A stretch of 64,000 nt of DNA. Origin: Apium graveolens. Taxonomy: Eukaryota > Streptophyta > Magnoliopsida > Apiales > Apiaceae. The stretch lies in assembly GCF_009905375.1 (NCBI RefSeq), contig NC_133656.1:237420396-237484395 (forward strand), read 5' to 3'. The position numbers and the translations under genes are program-made. A model generated the notes under the pieces. That model saw only the letters and a program-made list of their open reading frames with translations, did not search any database and had not been told where the DNA came from. How positions within the stretch are numbered: the stretch's first letter is position 1; every line of letters starts with the position of its first letter. Below, one piece after another: positions 34,381 to 45,777 of this stretch.

Positions 34381-34837
34381 TAATATAAATTATACTATAG
34401 TTAATTAACATCATTCAGATATAATAAAATGTTATTATAATAAATAATACTTGATACATAATTTAATTAACTATTACAAAAAGCTTAATTATATAGATTT
34501 TTGAGTCAATTTTTTTTTCGGTGACAAAAGAAAGTAAAGGTTTATGCAAGTTTCAGTGCTCTAATATTATAACAGACTCAGACAAGTTTGTATAGTGGTC
34601 ATGTTAATTTAGAAATTATATATGGAGAAATATATTATTTATAAATAGTAAATAGTAATATAAAATGAAAGCTCGACTGTGAACTTAACAATTTGAGGAA
34701 TTCTCTCAAGAAAAAAAAAACAATTTGAGGAATTTCTCATTTGATTGATCTTATTATTATTGAGTGATTAAGATTTAAATTTTAAAGTGCTTACCTGTAA
34801 GTTAAGTCATTGCCATCATTAATTTGACTCATTACTT

Positions 34838-35505
34838 GATGCAGATAAGCATCTTTCAAAATGGGACCAAACTGAACCGGAAGTGAAATAACCGATAATC
34901 AAATAAGAAAAATATGGAGAACCGGACCAGAACCATTCTTATATAAGAATCGAGCCAAAATTTCGGTTCGATTTTGACCAAAATGACCGAATTTTCATTA
35001 GTTTTAAAATTATTTATTTTGACAAATATATATTGTGAATAAAAATTGTTACGCCCTTTCCTTTTCTTTTTTAGCTAGAGGTGTAAATCATCTTTATTTC
35101 AACTATTGTGTACAACTATTAAAATAATGTAATATCAAAATTAATAAATACATCATATGTAATTAAGTAAATGAATAATATAATAAAATAGTTTTGAAAC
35201 TTACTATGATATGATATAATATAACGTGATGTAATGTAATATAGTGTAATATAATATAATATGATATTACATAATACAATATGATATAATAAATCAGGAA
35301 AAGATTATAAAATAACATATATTGGTTCGATCGTTCTTACAATTCTAGGTAATAAAGAATAGGAACCAATAACCGAAATTTTGACAGAAAATTGAAACCG
35401 AACCGAATCCGAATTATGAAGAAATGGAACGGGAACCCGTAATTTTTTGTTGGTTTGGTTCGATTCACGGTTCCGAACCGTGAAATACTCATTTCTAGAT
35501 GCAAA
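34838..35505. mobile_element. Degenerate hAT-like element with gaaccgg-type ends
   Basis: Left sequence gaccaaactgaaccggaag with further aaccgg and cggttcg words and right sequence ggtttggttcgattcacggttccgaaccg mirror each other in the way seen in the clearer hAT copy at 4795-5555. Candidate 8-bp flanks are gatgcaga on the left and gatgcaaa on the right. The terminal repeats themselves are poorly matched, so the class and limits are tentative. An ataatataatg microsatellite-like run lies at 35205-35290. Confidence 0.35.
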
Positions 35506-36022
35506 CAAATATTACCGAGAGACACACTAAACATTTAACAATAGGGGAAATTAAGACAAAATCTAACCAACTTTATGTGTATTAATTCAAAGGCTAATAA
35601 TACCATTACAAAAAGTTACAAGGCTCTGCATCTACTACATTTATTTCATTAAAGGGAAACAAAATAGATTCTATTAAACTCTAAATATCTTGATCCTTCA
35701 TGTTGAGCTATGTTCCTCTGTCTCACCACCTTGAGGTATAACTGCAATTTCCAAAGAAGAAAAGATTTATCAAAACATGGATAAATCCTCAATCAGTTGA
35801 ATAGCACAGGTAACACAAATGAGTATCTCAACCACAAAGGAAATATTGCGTAATCATCATTAGCATAACTTCCGGACTTAAAGCTGTAACAGTTTCGTAT
35901 CTGAGTTTCATGTCGAAAATGGAGTTCACCATCAAAGATTCAAAGGTTACTAACAAGTTTTACTAGTTTCAAACCCTTGGAGTTGGTATAAACTTGCGAT
36001 ATTTAAAATTCACTTACATTCT

Positions 36023-39000
36023 TCAAAGCTCATCTTTTGCGGACTCTGATTTAGGAGCTGACTCTTCTGACTTGACTGAGACTGGCTTGGCATTGGTATC
36101 CCTGTTCTTTTGGATGAATTCAATGAAATCATCCTTTGTTCTGTCCCCTTCGTATGGCACCACAGTTCCACTTGCTGACCTGAAGTACAAAGTGGGGAAG
36201 CCCTGAACATCAAAAACATCACTTGGGACATCATTTGTAGTCGCATCCTACAAAGAAAGAATGACATGTCAGGAAGGGATGATTGGATGAAGACCAAATT
36301 ACACAAGCGTTGTTAAGAAAACCAGATAGATTAGGTGCAAAAGGTAAGCTTACAAATTTCGCAATCACAACATCAGCATCATTTTCAAATGAGACCGCTA
36401 CTTCGTCCAAGATTGGAGCCAGTTTTTTACAGTGTCCACACCAAGGTGCATAGAACTCTATCAAAACTGCAAGATTTGATAAGATGTAACTATTATTTTT
36501 TGTTAAAACATAGAAACAATGGAAAGGTGGGTTAAACAATGAAAAGGTGGGTTTCCATGCACTCAGAACTTGAATAGCTCCATACAAACCACGGACAATA
36601 GAATATATGAGAAGCAAAAAGTGCAGCAGCATATCTCTGAAGTGCATTGAACAAAAAAATATGCGAAAACAACAAACACAACCGATTTTGAGCCTCATGA
36701 ATTTTGAACAGAATACAGAAAAGATATGGTCAAGACAGTCTAGTCTAAAGCAAAATCATCTTTTCTGCACCAACTTGAACTTGAAGAAGATAATGTATTA
36801 AATACTAAGGTCAGTTAGGGAAGATATAAGATGATGACAAGCAAAAACCTTGAATAAATTTTTTAATTGTAGATGACTTCTGCATGTCAAATACGAAAAG
36901 CAAGTATTGGACTTTGTACATCAACTACAGATATATATATATACATGTTTTGAAAACAATCAACAGATCAATGTTGGGAAACGGCAGCTCCAGGGTCTTA
37001 GTAAATCTAGGAGGCAAGAGCTCAAGTTATATCTAATAAGAGATGGTAACCAAGAGAAAGCAAGCAATGATGAAATATCCGCAGAACACATACCATTCTT
37101 TCCGGAGTTGAAAACCACATCCTGAATGCTGTCACGAACAACCACTTTTACAGGTTCGTTGTTAACTTCAGGGATAGGCTCTGACTTCACATACGGCTTC
37201 AATTTCCCATCCTATAATGTTTGTACAGTTGTTGGATAAGCAAGAATAAAATATAAAATGTGGCTGAGATACGAAAGATAATTGACCCAAGAAAAAGAGC
37301 AATCTTAAAGAAATGCTTCTGCTTAAGGACACGATAGATGCACAATAAAAGATGACAAATACCCAGTTTTTCCCCAAAAAGGAGAAACATAAACTACGGA
37401 ACAACTAAAACATACCATGTAATCCTTCAACCAGGGTGCGATTTGCTCAGCTTCCACATTTCCCTTCAGATATTTCTGACTATCACTAGTCTGTACAAGA
37501 ATGACGGGAACCTGATCTTCGCTCAGCCCAAAATACTGTTTGTTCAAAACCAAAAGGAAAATCAGCATGTCACATAATTTTTAGTCAAAAATTAAGTTCA
37601 AGGGTGATGATTATGGGGTGGGGGAAGTACAAGGTTGATAAAATGGATAAAGAGATAATGACCTGGAAAGCGCCTTTACTGGCCTCAAGATCACCCAAGA
37701 GAAAGCCTAGTCCCTTTCCTTTGTAGAGAACAGCAACATCATTATAAGTTTTCTCGAAATCATCAAACTTGTCGGTACTGAAGTTCAAAAATAGCATTGC
37801 CTACAGCAAAAGAAATGAGATTTTCAGCAAATTCTGCAATTAGGATAACAATAAACACATATGTAGATGTTTTTATTAATTTCCCTCCTTCACAGAAAAT
37901 ATGTGCCTCCCCTAACTACTTGACAATATTACACTATACATTACTCTTAGTGTATGTGACAGATTCCTTGCATTGTTGGCATATATATATATATATCAAA
38001 AGGTTAGTATACTACTGCACCTAATTTTTCACCTAAATTTTTGTTCCAAGATACGAAGACAATGTCTAAAGATTAAAACTTCAGGTCTTCTTACTGTAAG
38101 AAGCTGAAAATGGATGTACCTTGGCATCAGGGCTGTCAAAAAATTTGACAAGGAACGGACGGTTACTTGGGTCTTGGTTGAAAAGAGTTACAGTAGGCAC
38201 ACCACTTTCTGAAATAAACTTCTCCATAACTTCAACATGGAAATCCTGCAAGCTCAAAAGAAATGAATAGATTTAAGCATGGGATTAAACTGCTTTCTCA
38301 ATTCCTGAAATTGAACCCCAAATCAGAATATCAATATAATTAAAGGATTATTGCAATACCTGAGAATCAACAAAGAGTTCGTCAAATGGCTTGAGCAACC
38401 TAAGTGTTGGTTTGGTGACTGAGGAATCACCCTTGGGGATGAGTTTGGCATCCACGGTGTGACCAAAGTCATAGTCAGAACGCAATTTCTCAGCTAGCGC
38501 TGTGAAATTCTCAAATTCCTCACCAGACAGGACCGGAAACAGTCCAATCTAAAACAAAAAGCTCGAAATAGTTAGCATTGCAATAATACCGGATAACAGG
38601 AATGAATCATATCAAAATAAAGGCATCAACTACTTACAATGGTGATCTTTTTTTCATCGATAAGACTGCTGGCATCTTCTGCAGATTTGATCTCAGTAGA
38701 GGCAGGTCCAACTTGTTTCTTTAAATAAGAAACTATTCCATCAGCTTCACGGGGACCTTTATATTCTTCAGAGTGTTTACCTCCGCTTCTTAATATCTTA
38801 AGGGTGGGGAAACCTTGGACTCCAAATTGGGTTGCAAGCCCCTTGTTTGCTTCCTCATTCGCGTCAACTTTAGCTAGAACAATTGGAGGGTCGTGACTGC
38901 TCAACACCGATGCAGCTTTTTCATACTACACATCAAACAAATATATCAGTTACATCATCACCAAAGTATAACATAAAAAGGTGACTGCAATTCATCAGAG

Positions 39001-40289
39001 ATCAAAAATGATACCTCCGGGGCAAGACTTTTACAATGTCCACACCTGTTATCAAAACGAAAGAAGCCAACATTTCAAAACTCGAAATTGTAGTAAAACA
39101 TAGCAAATGCGGAATCTAATCTCCCTATTTATCTAGTATTCAAACACCAAGTCATAGCTGACAAGAAAGATATATATAATTATACCAAGTAGGCTTAACA
39201 AAAATCAAGAATCAAATATAATTTCTCAATCTAATTCATCAATGATCAAGTAACAGCATCTGTATTATAGTAACTTCTTTTTCAATGATAAAAAATTCAT
39301 TATATTTTACCTTTTTACCACACACAGAATTACAATCAAATGCAACAACTTATCTCAACCTTTTTTATTCAACTAAATTTTGCCAACATTTTAATAGATG
39401 ACATAATAATTATAATAATAACAGGAAAATTTAAACTGAAATGGGACCCACTTAATGGACTAAGCTATCCTTTCTTCTATCTTTTTTTTTTGCTAAAATA
39501 AGCTTGTACATACAATATCAATATGTCAATATTTAAAGCCAATATCCACATTTTTCAATAAAATAAATTTTTTTGGAAAAACTTTTATCAAAATGCAAGT
39601 AAGAAAACATAGGCTCTGGATCTAAGAAATTATCAATTAACAAATTAAAAACAATTAAACTAAAAATCACACACAATAAAACATCAAACACTATAATCAG
39701 CAATAATCTCACAAGTCATAAACACATTTTAAAATTAAAATGTAAATTTATTTACAACAATAACAAGATTAAAGAGATCTATGACAAAACTAATAAATAT
39801 CAAACATCCAAAAAAACACAAATTATTTACAATGATATAGCCAAATTCCGAGATTTGTTAGAACAGATACTCTGCATATAAGCCTAATTATTAAAAAAAA
39901 TACGAAAACAAGACAAACTTACCAAGAGCGTAGAATTCAACAACAATAAACAATCAAACACTAAACAAAACTAATAAATATCAAAAATCCAAAAATAAAT
40001 AAATTAGTTACAATGATATTGATAAATTCCGAGATTTGTTAGAACAGATACTCACACCTAATTATTCAAAAAAAACACGAAAAACAAGATAGACTTACCA
40101 AGGAGCGTAGAATTCAACAACAATAAACTCATGTTTACCAACAACCTCACTAAAATTACTATGATCCAGAGTCAAAACATGTTCAACAACACTCTCACTT
40201 GTCTCCTCTTCAGCTAAACACCTCGATCCACTCAACAAAACTATACTTAAAAGCACTAAAAAGCTTGTTATTACAACCTTATAAGCCAT
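36023..40289 (-). CDS. PDIL1: Protein disulfide isomerase (PDI-like 1 type), ten coding exons, KDEL
   Basis: Exons (high to low): 40289-40099, 39045-39015, 38925-38638, 38548-38360, 38245-38120, 37800-37663, 37535-37416, 37211-37094, 36466-36354, 36247-36023. They sum to 1539 nt, 512 residues. A signal peptide ([20 protein letters not shown]) precedes thioredoxin domain a with WCGHC (Cys65/Cys68, made by joining exon 1 to a 31-nt micro-exon). Then come domains b and b', and a' with WCGHC at Cys410/Cys413. The acidic/Ser tail ends KDEL for ER retention. It forms and isomerises disulfides in the ER lumen. Met at 40289 is chosen over an upstream in-frame Met because it begins the signal peptide. 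A 3' UTR intron is probable (donor GAAT/GTAAGT at 36016, acceptor near 35743). Confidence 0.95.
39785..40131 (-). repeat. 181-bp tandem duplication across the exon 1/intron 1 junction of PDI, with a decoy splice donor
   Basis: Copy B (39966-40131) includes the real exon 1 end. Copy A (about 39785-39951) repeats ccgagatttgttagaacaga and the exon end including GTTGAATTCTACGCTC and a GTAAGT donor at 39920-39915. Copy A has lost one C in the codon before the donor (CTCTTG instead of CTCCTTG), so use of the decoy donor would add about 180 nt and shift the frame. Confidence 0.85.
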
Positions 40290-40375
40290 TTTGTTAAAAC
40301 ACACAGTGTGTGTGTTTTTGTGTGTATAGTTGAAGTCGAAGTCTGTGTTCACGGGTCTGAAGACGATGATGTTTT

Positions 40376-40383
40376 TTTATAGG
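40376..40383 (-). promoter_or_regulatory. TATA box of the PDI gene
   Basis: The minus strand reads CCTATAAAAAAAC about 90 bases before the start codon and just downstream of the stress-type elements at 40401-40439, a normal spacing for a plant core promoter. Confidence 0.6.
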
Positions 40384-40400
40384 TGTTTTGAGAATTAGGA

Positions 40401-40439
40401 TGACGCGTCATGGGCGGTGACGTGGCGGGGTGTTATTGG
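40401..40439 (-). promoter_or_regulatory. ER-stress-type promoter cluster: perfect CCAAT-N10-CACG plus TGACGCGTCA palindrome
   Basis: On the gene strand CCAAT (40439-40435) is followed by exactly ten bases and then CACG (40424-40421), the canonical ERSE. The same CACG is part of GCCACGTCACC, a bZIP-type ACGT core. Fourteen bases closer to the gene is the perfect palindrome TGACGCGTCA (40401-40410), similar to UPR-type bZIP sites. PDI genes are known targets of the unfolded protein response in plants (bZIP28/bZIP60 with NF-Y), so function is likely but not shown. Confidence 0.75.
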
Positions 40440-41129
40440 TTGTTACCAGCACATGAGATTAAATATGTGTAACGTTTGAAGGGTGGTTTAGTAATTTTGG
40501 GGTGGGGTAATTGTGGGTGTTTTGAGTTTTTTAATTTAATTTTTGATTTATTTAATTGATGGATTAATATGAAATTTTAATTTTTAGAAAATCCAATCAT
40601 TTTTCCGTCCTTGCAATATTAATTGAAAAAATGTAAAGAGTTGAATCAAAAAGTGTAATTATAAAATTTTAATAAATAGTTGGTGCTTAATTTTTACGGA
40701 TAAAATTAAAAATGTAATCTTGAAATGTGATTGCGTCATTTTAAAAAAAAAATTGTTATGTTTTTCTCTACACCCGATCGATCAGGTATAATTTTAGTCA
40801 ATATTATTGAGTGATGTATAAAATTATAATTTCAGCATCTGAGAAATTAAAAGATACGGTTTTTAATTTAAGATTTTATGAATTAATGGGTTCATATTTT
40901 AAGAAAAAGGTTATTCATTTTTTTTTGGATAATTTAAAATTGATTTGGAGTTAATTAATTTATGCGGTAAAAGTCCGAGGTCTAGAACGTGGTTGATGCG
41001 TTATTCAGAATTTTCTATGGAGACGTGAAAGAAAATGTTTCTGATGTTGATTGTGCTCATTTATGTATATCCTGTTTTATTAGCGTAATAATTAATTTAA
41101 AATTAAGTGATAAAAAATAAATGCTTTGG
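40440..41129. other. AT-rich DNA upstream of the PDI promoter
   Basis: I see no gene or complete element in this stretch. It is intergenic AT-rich sequence between the PDI promoter and a MITE. Confidence 0.5.
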
Positions 41130-41491
41130 GAAGTGTTTGGTATTGCTGTTGCAGACAGCTTTTCGCTAAAAACAGTTAAAAAATTGTTTGGTAAAATTTT
41201 AAAAACTGCTTTTCGGAATTTTCGGAAAAGTGTTTTTGGCCTAAAAGCTGTCGTTAGAAAAGTAAGTGGCCTCATACTTTTAGAAAAAGCCGAAAAGGCT
41301 GTTGCAGGAAATAAATGCTGATTTTACCATCAAATTTTACCAAAATCATCATCATTTTTAATTTTTTGCATCAAAACATATACGTATCAAAAAAATTAAC
41401 AAACAGTCATCTAATTTTTACAACAACACTTTTTTCTGCAGCATTTTTTCTAACAGCAAAATAATTTTTAACAGTAATCTCAAACGTCTTC
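41130..41491. mobile_element. MITE family A, copy 1
   Basis: The ends are GAAGTGTTTGGTATTGCTGTT on the left and, reverse-complemented, GAAGACGTTTGAGATTACTG on the right. The body has aagtgtttttggcctaaaagc and aacagtcatctaatttt segments shared with copies at 60719 and 61615. It is non-coding. I could not define the target duplication, so the superfamily is open (hAT or Harbinger type ends are possible). Confidence 0.65.
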
Positions 41492-41913
41492 TAAATTATA
41501 GATGGTCTACTTGGGGGAAAAAGAAATTTACAACTGGTCCCCGACTCAATGCTACATTTTTATTAAAAACATTGAAAGTTAATAGGATCGGTTATTTAAA
41601 TTAGAAAAGAAGGCAAATAAATTTGTAGATGTACCATTTTAAACTTGAATTAACGGATAATTCGAATAAATTAAACTTATTTGAACGCTCAAGATGAATA
41701 TCACATGATATGCAGCGTAATAAAAATTAGGAATAGATTAAGAAATCGATTTAAGATTAATTAAAAATTTGGAATTAACCGAAAAACTAATCAATCTAAA
41801 ATTCAGATGTATCTTAATATGACCATAGAGGCATGTGCCAACTGGGAACCGAGTGGAGTATTAGCCATTATCCTGAATTTTTTTAAAAAAGAAAAAAGTA
41901 AGTTAAAATGATA

Positions 41914-42577
41914 CTCCCTCCGTCCCCGACCAATTATTTACATTTGATTTGAGCACGGAAGTTAAGAAATATATATAAAATAGTGAAAAAGAAAAAGAAA
42001 AGTGAGTAAAATAGTGAGATCCATTGATTTTTAATATATAAGAGCATCTCCAACCATGAAGAGCCCTTAGCTAAAAACTGAGTTGGCATACCAAAAATAA
42101 AAATATAGTCAATCTTTTTAAAAATTCACACTCCAACCATACCCAACCATTGTCTATAATTATAGCCAATCTCCTGTGGATTGCTATATTTGTCGATCCA
42201 CTACAGACCTGTAAGAAATCTGTAGGAAAATTACACATCGGTTATTCCCATATTAAAGTGATATATTCTATTTATAACAATCTAAAATATTAATAACATA
42301 CTACTTTTAAATTATAGCCAACCAATATAGCCAATACTATCGAAGCAAAATGTCTTACAGGTTCAGCAAATTTTACATAATGTCTTACATGTCCAATTTA
42401 GTCAACCTCATTGGAGATGCTCTAAAAAGGAGATAGTAGAGTAAAAATAGTGTGAAAAGGAAAAAAATGGGAAAGAGATGAGACTCATTTACTATTTTTA
42501 GTAAGTTTTGAAATGTAAAGAATTGGATGGGATATCCAAAAAAGGAAAGTGTAAAGAAATGGTCGGGACTGAGGGAG
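41914..42577. mobile_element. Stowaway MITE (Tc1/mariner type), interrupted by a Tourist MITE
   Basis: The left end is CTCCCTCCGTCCC and the right end GGGACTGAGGGAG, flanked by TA on both sides (41912-41913 and 42578-42579). These are the classic plant Stowaway termini and target. The interior is split at 42042. Confidence 0.88.
42042..42422. mobile_element. Tourist-like MITE nested in the Stowaway
   Basis: The ends are GAGCATCTCCAACC and, reverse-complemented, GAGCATCTCCAATG, flanked by TAA (42039-42041 and 42423-42425). The target and the GAGCAYC start are shared with the 4.1 kb Harbinger element at 2290-6410, which belongs to the superfamily that mobilises Tourist elements. Confidence 0.85.
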
Positions 42578-42664
42578 TAGTAAATATTTATCCCATTTTT
42601 GAAGTAAAAGTCTTAAATTTACATTCATGATTAATTATTTTTATTACTTCTAAGAACTTGGAAA

Positions 42665-44671
42665 TATAATTATGTTCAGCTGAAAAGAAGAGTCAGGGAG
42701 GTTACTCATGAGCAAGTAGAGAGGATAGCAAAGAGGCTGAACAAACAAGATCATTTTTATGGATCAAGCACACAAGAACATGCAACTCAAAGTGATGCAA
42801 CAACTACAACTGATCTAGTCCCACAAGAACCTACACCTCAAAATGATGTAGCAGAAATAGTAGATCTTGGACCTCTTGCTAGCAAATCTATACAAGAATG
42901 ATATGATGCTGTCAAAGTCAAGCTCACAGATGAGGTCTCCAAAGTCAAAATCTTCTGTAAGACTATTGAGTCTCACTCGGCTAAAAAGACAGTTGGTGTG
43001 CATCTTGGCCAAGCACAGGACTCTGAATCTGAATCTGAAGAGAGGAGTACACAAGAACCTAGATCTCAAAGTGATCTAGCAGCTCCTACATCTCCAGCCA
43101 CCAAGAACCACTACCTCAAAGTGGTAGTGCAAGCTTAACTCCTGATGCAGTGATCTTAGCACTGGATACTGAGGGTAGGGTGCATCCTACACCAAAATCC
43201 ACTGAAGTTCTTTCAGTTCCTCCATTGGATGCCCTACCACTTCAAAAAGCTGATCTTTTAATCACACAAGGTATAAATACTGACTCTTCTTTATCAGCAT
43301 TTAATTTAAATACGAATAGTGTCTTGTCAGCATTTACTGTTCATTTAAATTCTGATGGTATGATCATATCTAATCCTCCAAAAGAAGGTACCCCTAGTCA
43401 TATGACCACACACATCTCTGCTCAGCCACCTCTTATTTCCGCAGGACAAAATTTTTTGAACCTTTCATGTGAGATTGGGGGGAAAGATTTAGAGAAAAAA
43501 TAAATGAATAAAGAGAGGCAAGATCCCTACCTGGTAAAAGTAGAGGTAGATGAGTATCATGATTTAGCATATCCTTGTAAAAAAACTCTGACTCTTAAAA
43601 GTCATGAGATGAGTGCAGTGAGAATTAATGAGATTACTTTAAAAGAATATAGAGATCTAAATGGTTCATTTCCTTCTATTGTAGGTGTTCGGAGTCTAAA
43701 AGAAACAGTTGCTGATCCCCAGCTTGTAGTCCCTCGGTTAAACTCTGATGCACTAAGTGCTGATATTTTCCCTGCAGGTCTAAGTACCGGTGGTTTCTTG
43801 CAGTCCACTCATATTTCTCATTCACATACTATTGCAATCCATGTCGCTGCTATTGATCAAGTTGTAGAACAATCCACTAATGAAGCTACAGTCCCTGAGT
43901 CTCCTTATCATTCAACTGGAACTGAAATTCCGGAGTTAATATCGATGCTCCTACACACATGTCCATAATACTTGAGGGAATTGAGTTAAATGCTGATGCT
44001 ATGGAAGTTTCTGAAGCAGCTGATTCGTATACTGCTCAAATTCCTCACTTTATCTTAAACTCTGATGCTGATGCTGATGAAGTGGCATAGAAGTTTAAGG
44101 AACTAGTTGATGATGATTCTAGTTAAGGTAGTGATTATGATGATGGAGATGATATTGATGTGTCTAAAATCAATGTGGAGCTACATTCTGATGAAGACTT
44201 AGATGAGATCATTTTTCATGAAGATATGCCTGAAAGAGAAAGGAAGCTGAAAATGGTTAGTTGGATAAAGCAAACACAAAGAAGTACTTGGATGAGGAAT
44301 GAGTGTCTAAATGGAAGGATCTAAGCTATCCAATCATTGTTCATCATACTTCTCAATATTTGGAGACAGATGAGAAACAGATCACAAATCCTGATGTGCT
44401 CACCCATCTCAAGGTTTCAGCTTTAATGATCAAATCTATTCATTCCACTCAGGCCAAGGCTGACTCTCAGATGGAAAAACTCGAGGATGCTTTTCATGAA
44501 GTAAAATTCAAATATGAGCATGAACTTCAAAAGCAGTTGAAGCCCATCATTACCAGACATGACAGACTTGAAGCCAATCAGGCTAGGCTGGAAGCCACTC
44601 AAAACAAGATGTTTGGGCAATTGGATGAGGTCCATCAGTATGGAGCTAATTGTCTCTCTCCTGCTTGGTGA
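42665..44671 (+). pseudogene. Retroelement 3' ORF remnant, several frames
   Basis: Readable pieces lie at 43150-43503, 43504-43968 and 44303-44671 with stops between them. The last piece (LTHLKVSALMIKSIHSTQAK, HDRLEANQARLEATQNKM) is strongly helical with heptad-like spacing. It sits immediately before the 3' LTR, where some copia elements carry an extra ORF after pol. Function unknown. Confidence 0.5.
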
Positions 44672-44853
44672 TGATGCCAAAAAGGGAGAGATGATTTCTA
44701 AGAGTAAATGCAAAGAGTTCAAGACAAAAACTGATGATAGGGATGATGCCCTAGATGGTGGAAGTAAGGGTGATAAAATATTGGGGAGATATAAAGGTGG
44801 AGATCTAATTGGATCTAGTGGTGCTTCTAAAACCACTAGACAATCTCGAAAAG

Positions 44854-45777
44854 TGTTGTGCAAGACATACATGTACAATAACAAGACTAAGTCACATTGA
44901 CAACCCTAAGATTTAGTTGTATGATAGTCTAAATTTGTATTTTATATTGTATCACTTGAGTCTGTAAAAGTGTTAAAGATCAGACTGGAGTTTTTTTTTG
45001 TGAACAGTATCAAGCCTAAAAATAAACTCTGTAAAGAAGAACAACAAGATCATGTCTCGGAGAAAAGGTGAAGAAGCTTGGAGTTGAATAAATTTGTTTT
45101 AGGAAAAATATTCTAAGTCAAGATATCTACAAGTCACTGATCAAGTCATATAGAGAAGTCATTCGAGAACTCCAGAATGACTTATCGAGAAGTCCAAAAT
45201 GGCTTATAGAGAAGTCTCAGAGATATCGACAAGTCAAATAAAGATATGAAGATTGGAGATATCGATAATTCAATTTCTTATTAGAGATCACAGAGATATC
45301 GACAAGTCAAAATATATATAGAGATCTCAGAGATATCGACAAGTCAATTCTGCATATAGAGAACTCAGAGATATCGACAAGTCAAAATGAAGATATGAAG
45401 ATTGGAGATATCGACAAGTCAATTTCTCATTAAAGATTTCGGAGATATCGATAAGTCAAAATGCATATAGAGATCTCGGAGATGTTGAAAAGTCATTTCT
45501 GCATGCAGAGTTTTGGAGACCTCGACAAACCAAGTTCACTTATAGAGAACTTAGCGACCTCGACAAGTCAAAGTCACTTATAGAGAACTAAGAGATCTCG
45601 ATAAGTCATTATACTTATCGCATGTCGGTTCTCTATACAATAAACTGGAGATCTCGATATGAACCTCAAGTACATAATGCAGACAAGTTAAAGATTCAAG
45701 ATTATCAATCAACAAATGATCTAATTACTTTGATTGAAAAGTCTACAAAAGCAGCTCGAAGAGTGCAAAATCAAGGG
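44854..45777 (+). repeat. Truncated 3' LTR with inverted-orientation minisatellite
   Basis: TGTTGTGC to aaatcaaggg. The array at 45110-45670 repeats gagatatcgacaagtca with agagatctcagagatat spacers, the reverse complement of the arrays at 21880 and 24350. The remaining LTR end is missing because of the adjoining insertion. Confidence 0.8.

Larger units (their letters stand above)
42660..45777 (+). mobile_element. 5'-truncated LTR element (3' coding tail plus 3' LTR), related to the one at 21300
   Basis: From about 42660 to 44690 runs a decayed coding region: Ser/Gln-rich text (TQSDATTTTDLVPQEPTPQN), then an acidic part and a coiled-coil-like end (MEKLEDAFHEVKFKYEHELQ). The LTR starts TGTTGTGCAAGACATACATG at 44854. 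Its following sequence (acaagactaagtcacattga) matches the reverse complement of the LTR at 21300-22600. The LTR is cut at 45777 where the gypsy-like element begins. Protease, integrase and RT are absent from the window part. Confidence 0.75.

Noticed and set aside
36231..36698. 155-codon minus-strand frame containing [14 protein letters not shown]
   Set aside because: It is PDI exon 9 read through into both flanking introns; the spliced model explains it.
40290..40352. Upstream in-frame Met of PDI (40352)
   Set aside because: It would put a polar His/Asn/Thr-rich stretch before the signal peptide and lies very close to the TATA box. Met at 40289 starts a normal signal peptide.
43504..43968. 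154-codon plus frame as a host gene
   Set aside because: It lies in the 3' coding remnant of an LTR element, with stops before and after in the continuing text and a matching LTR downstream.
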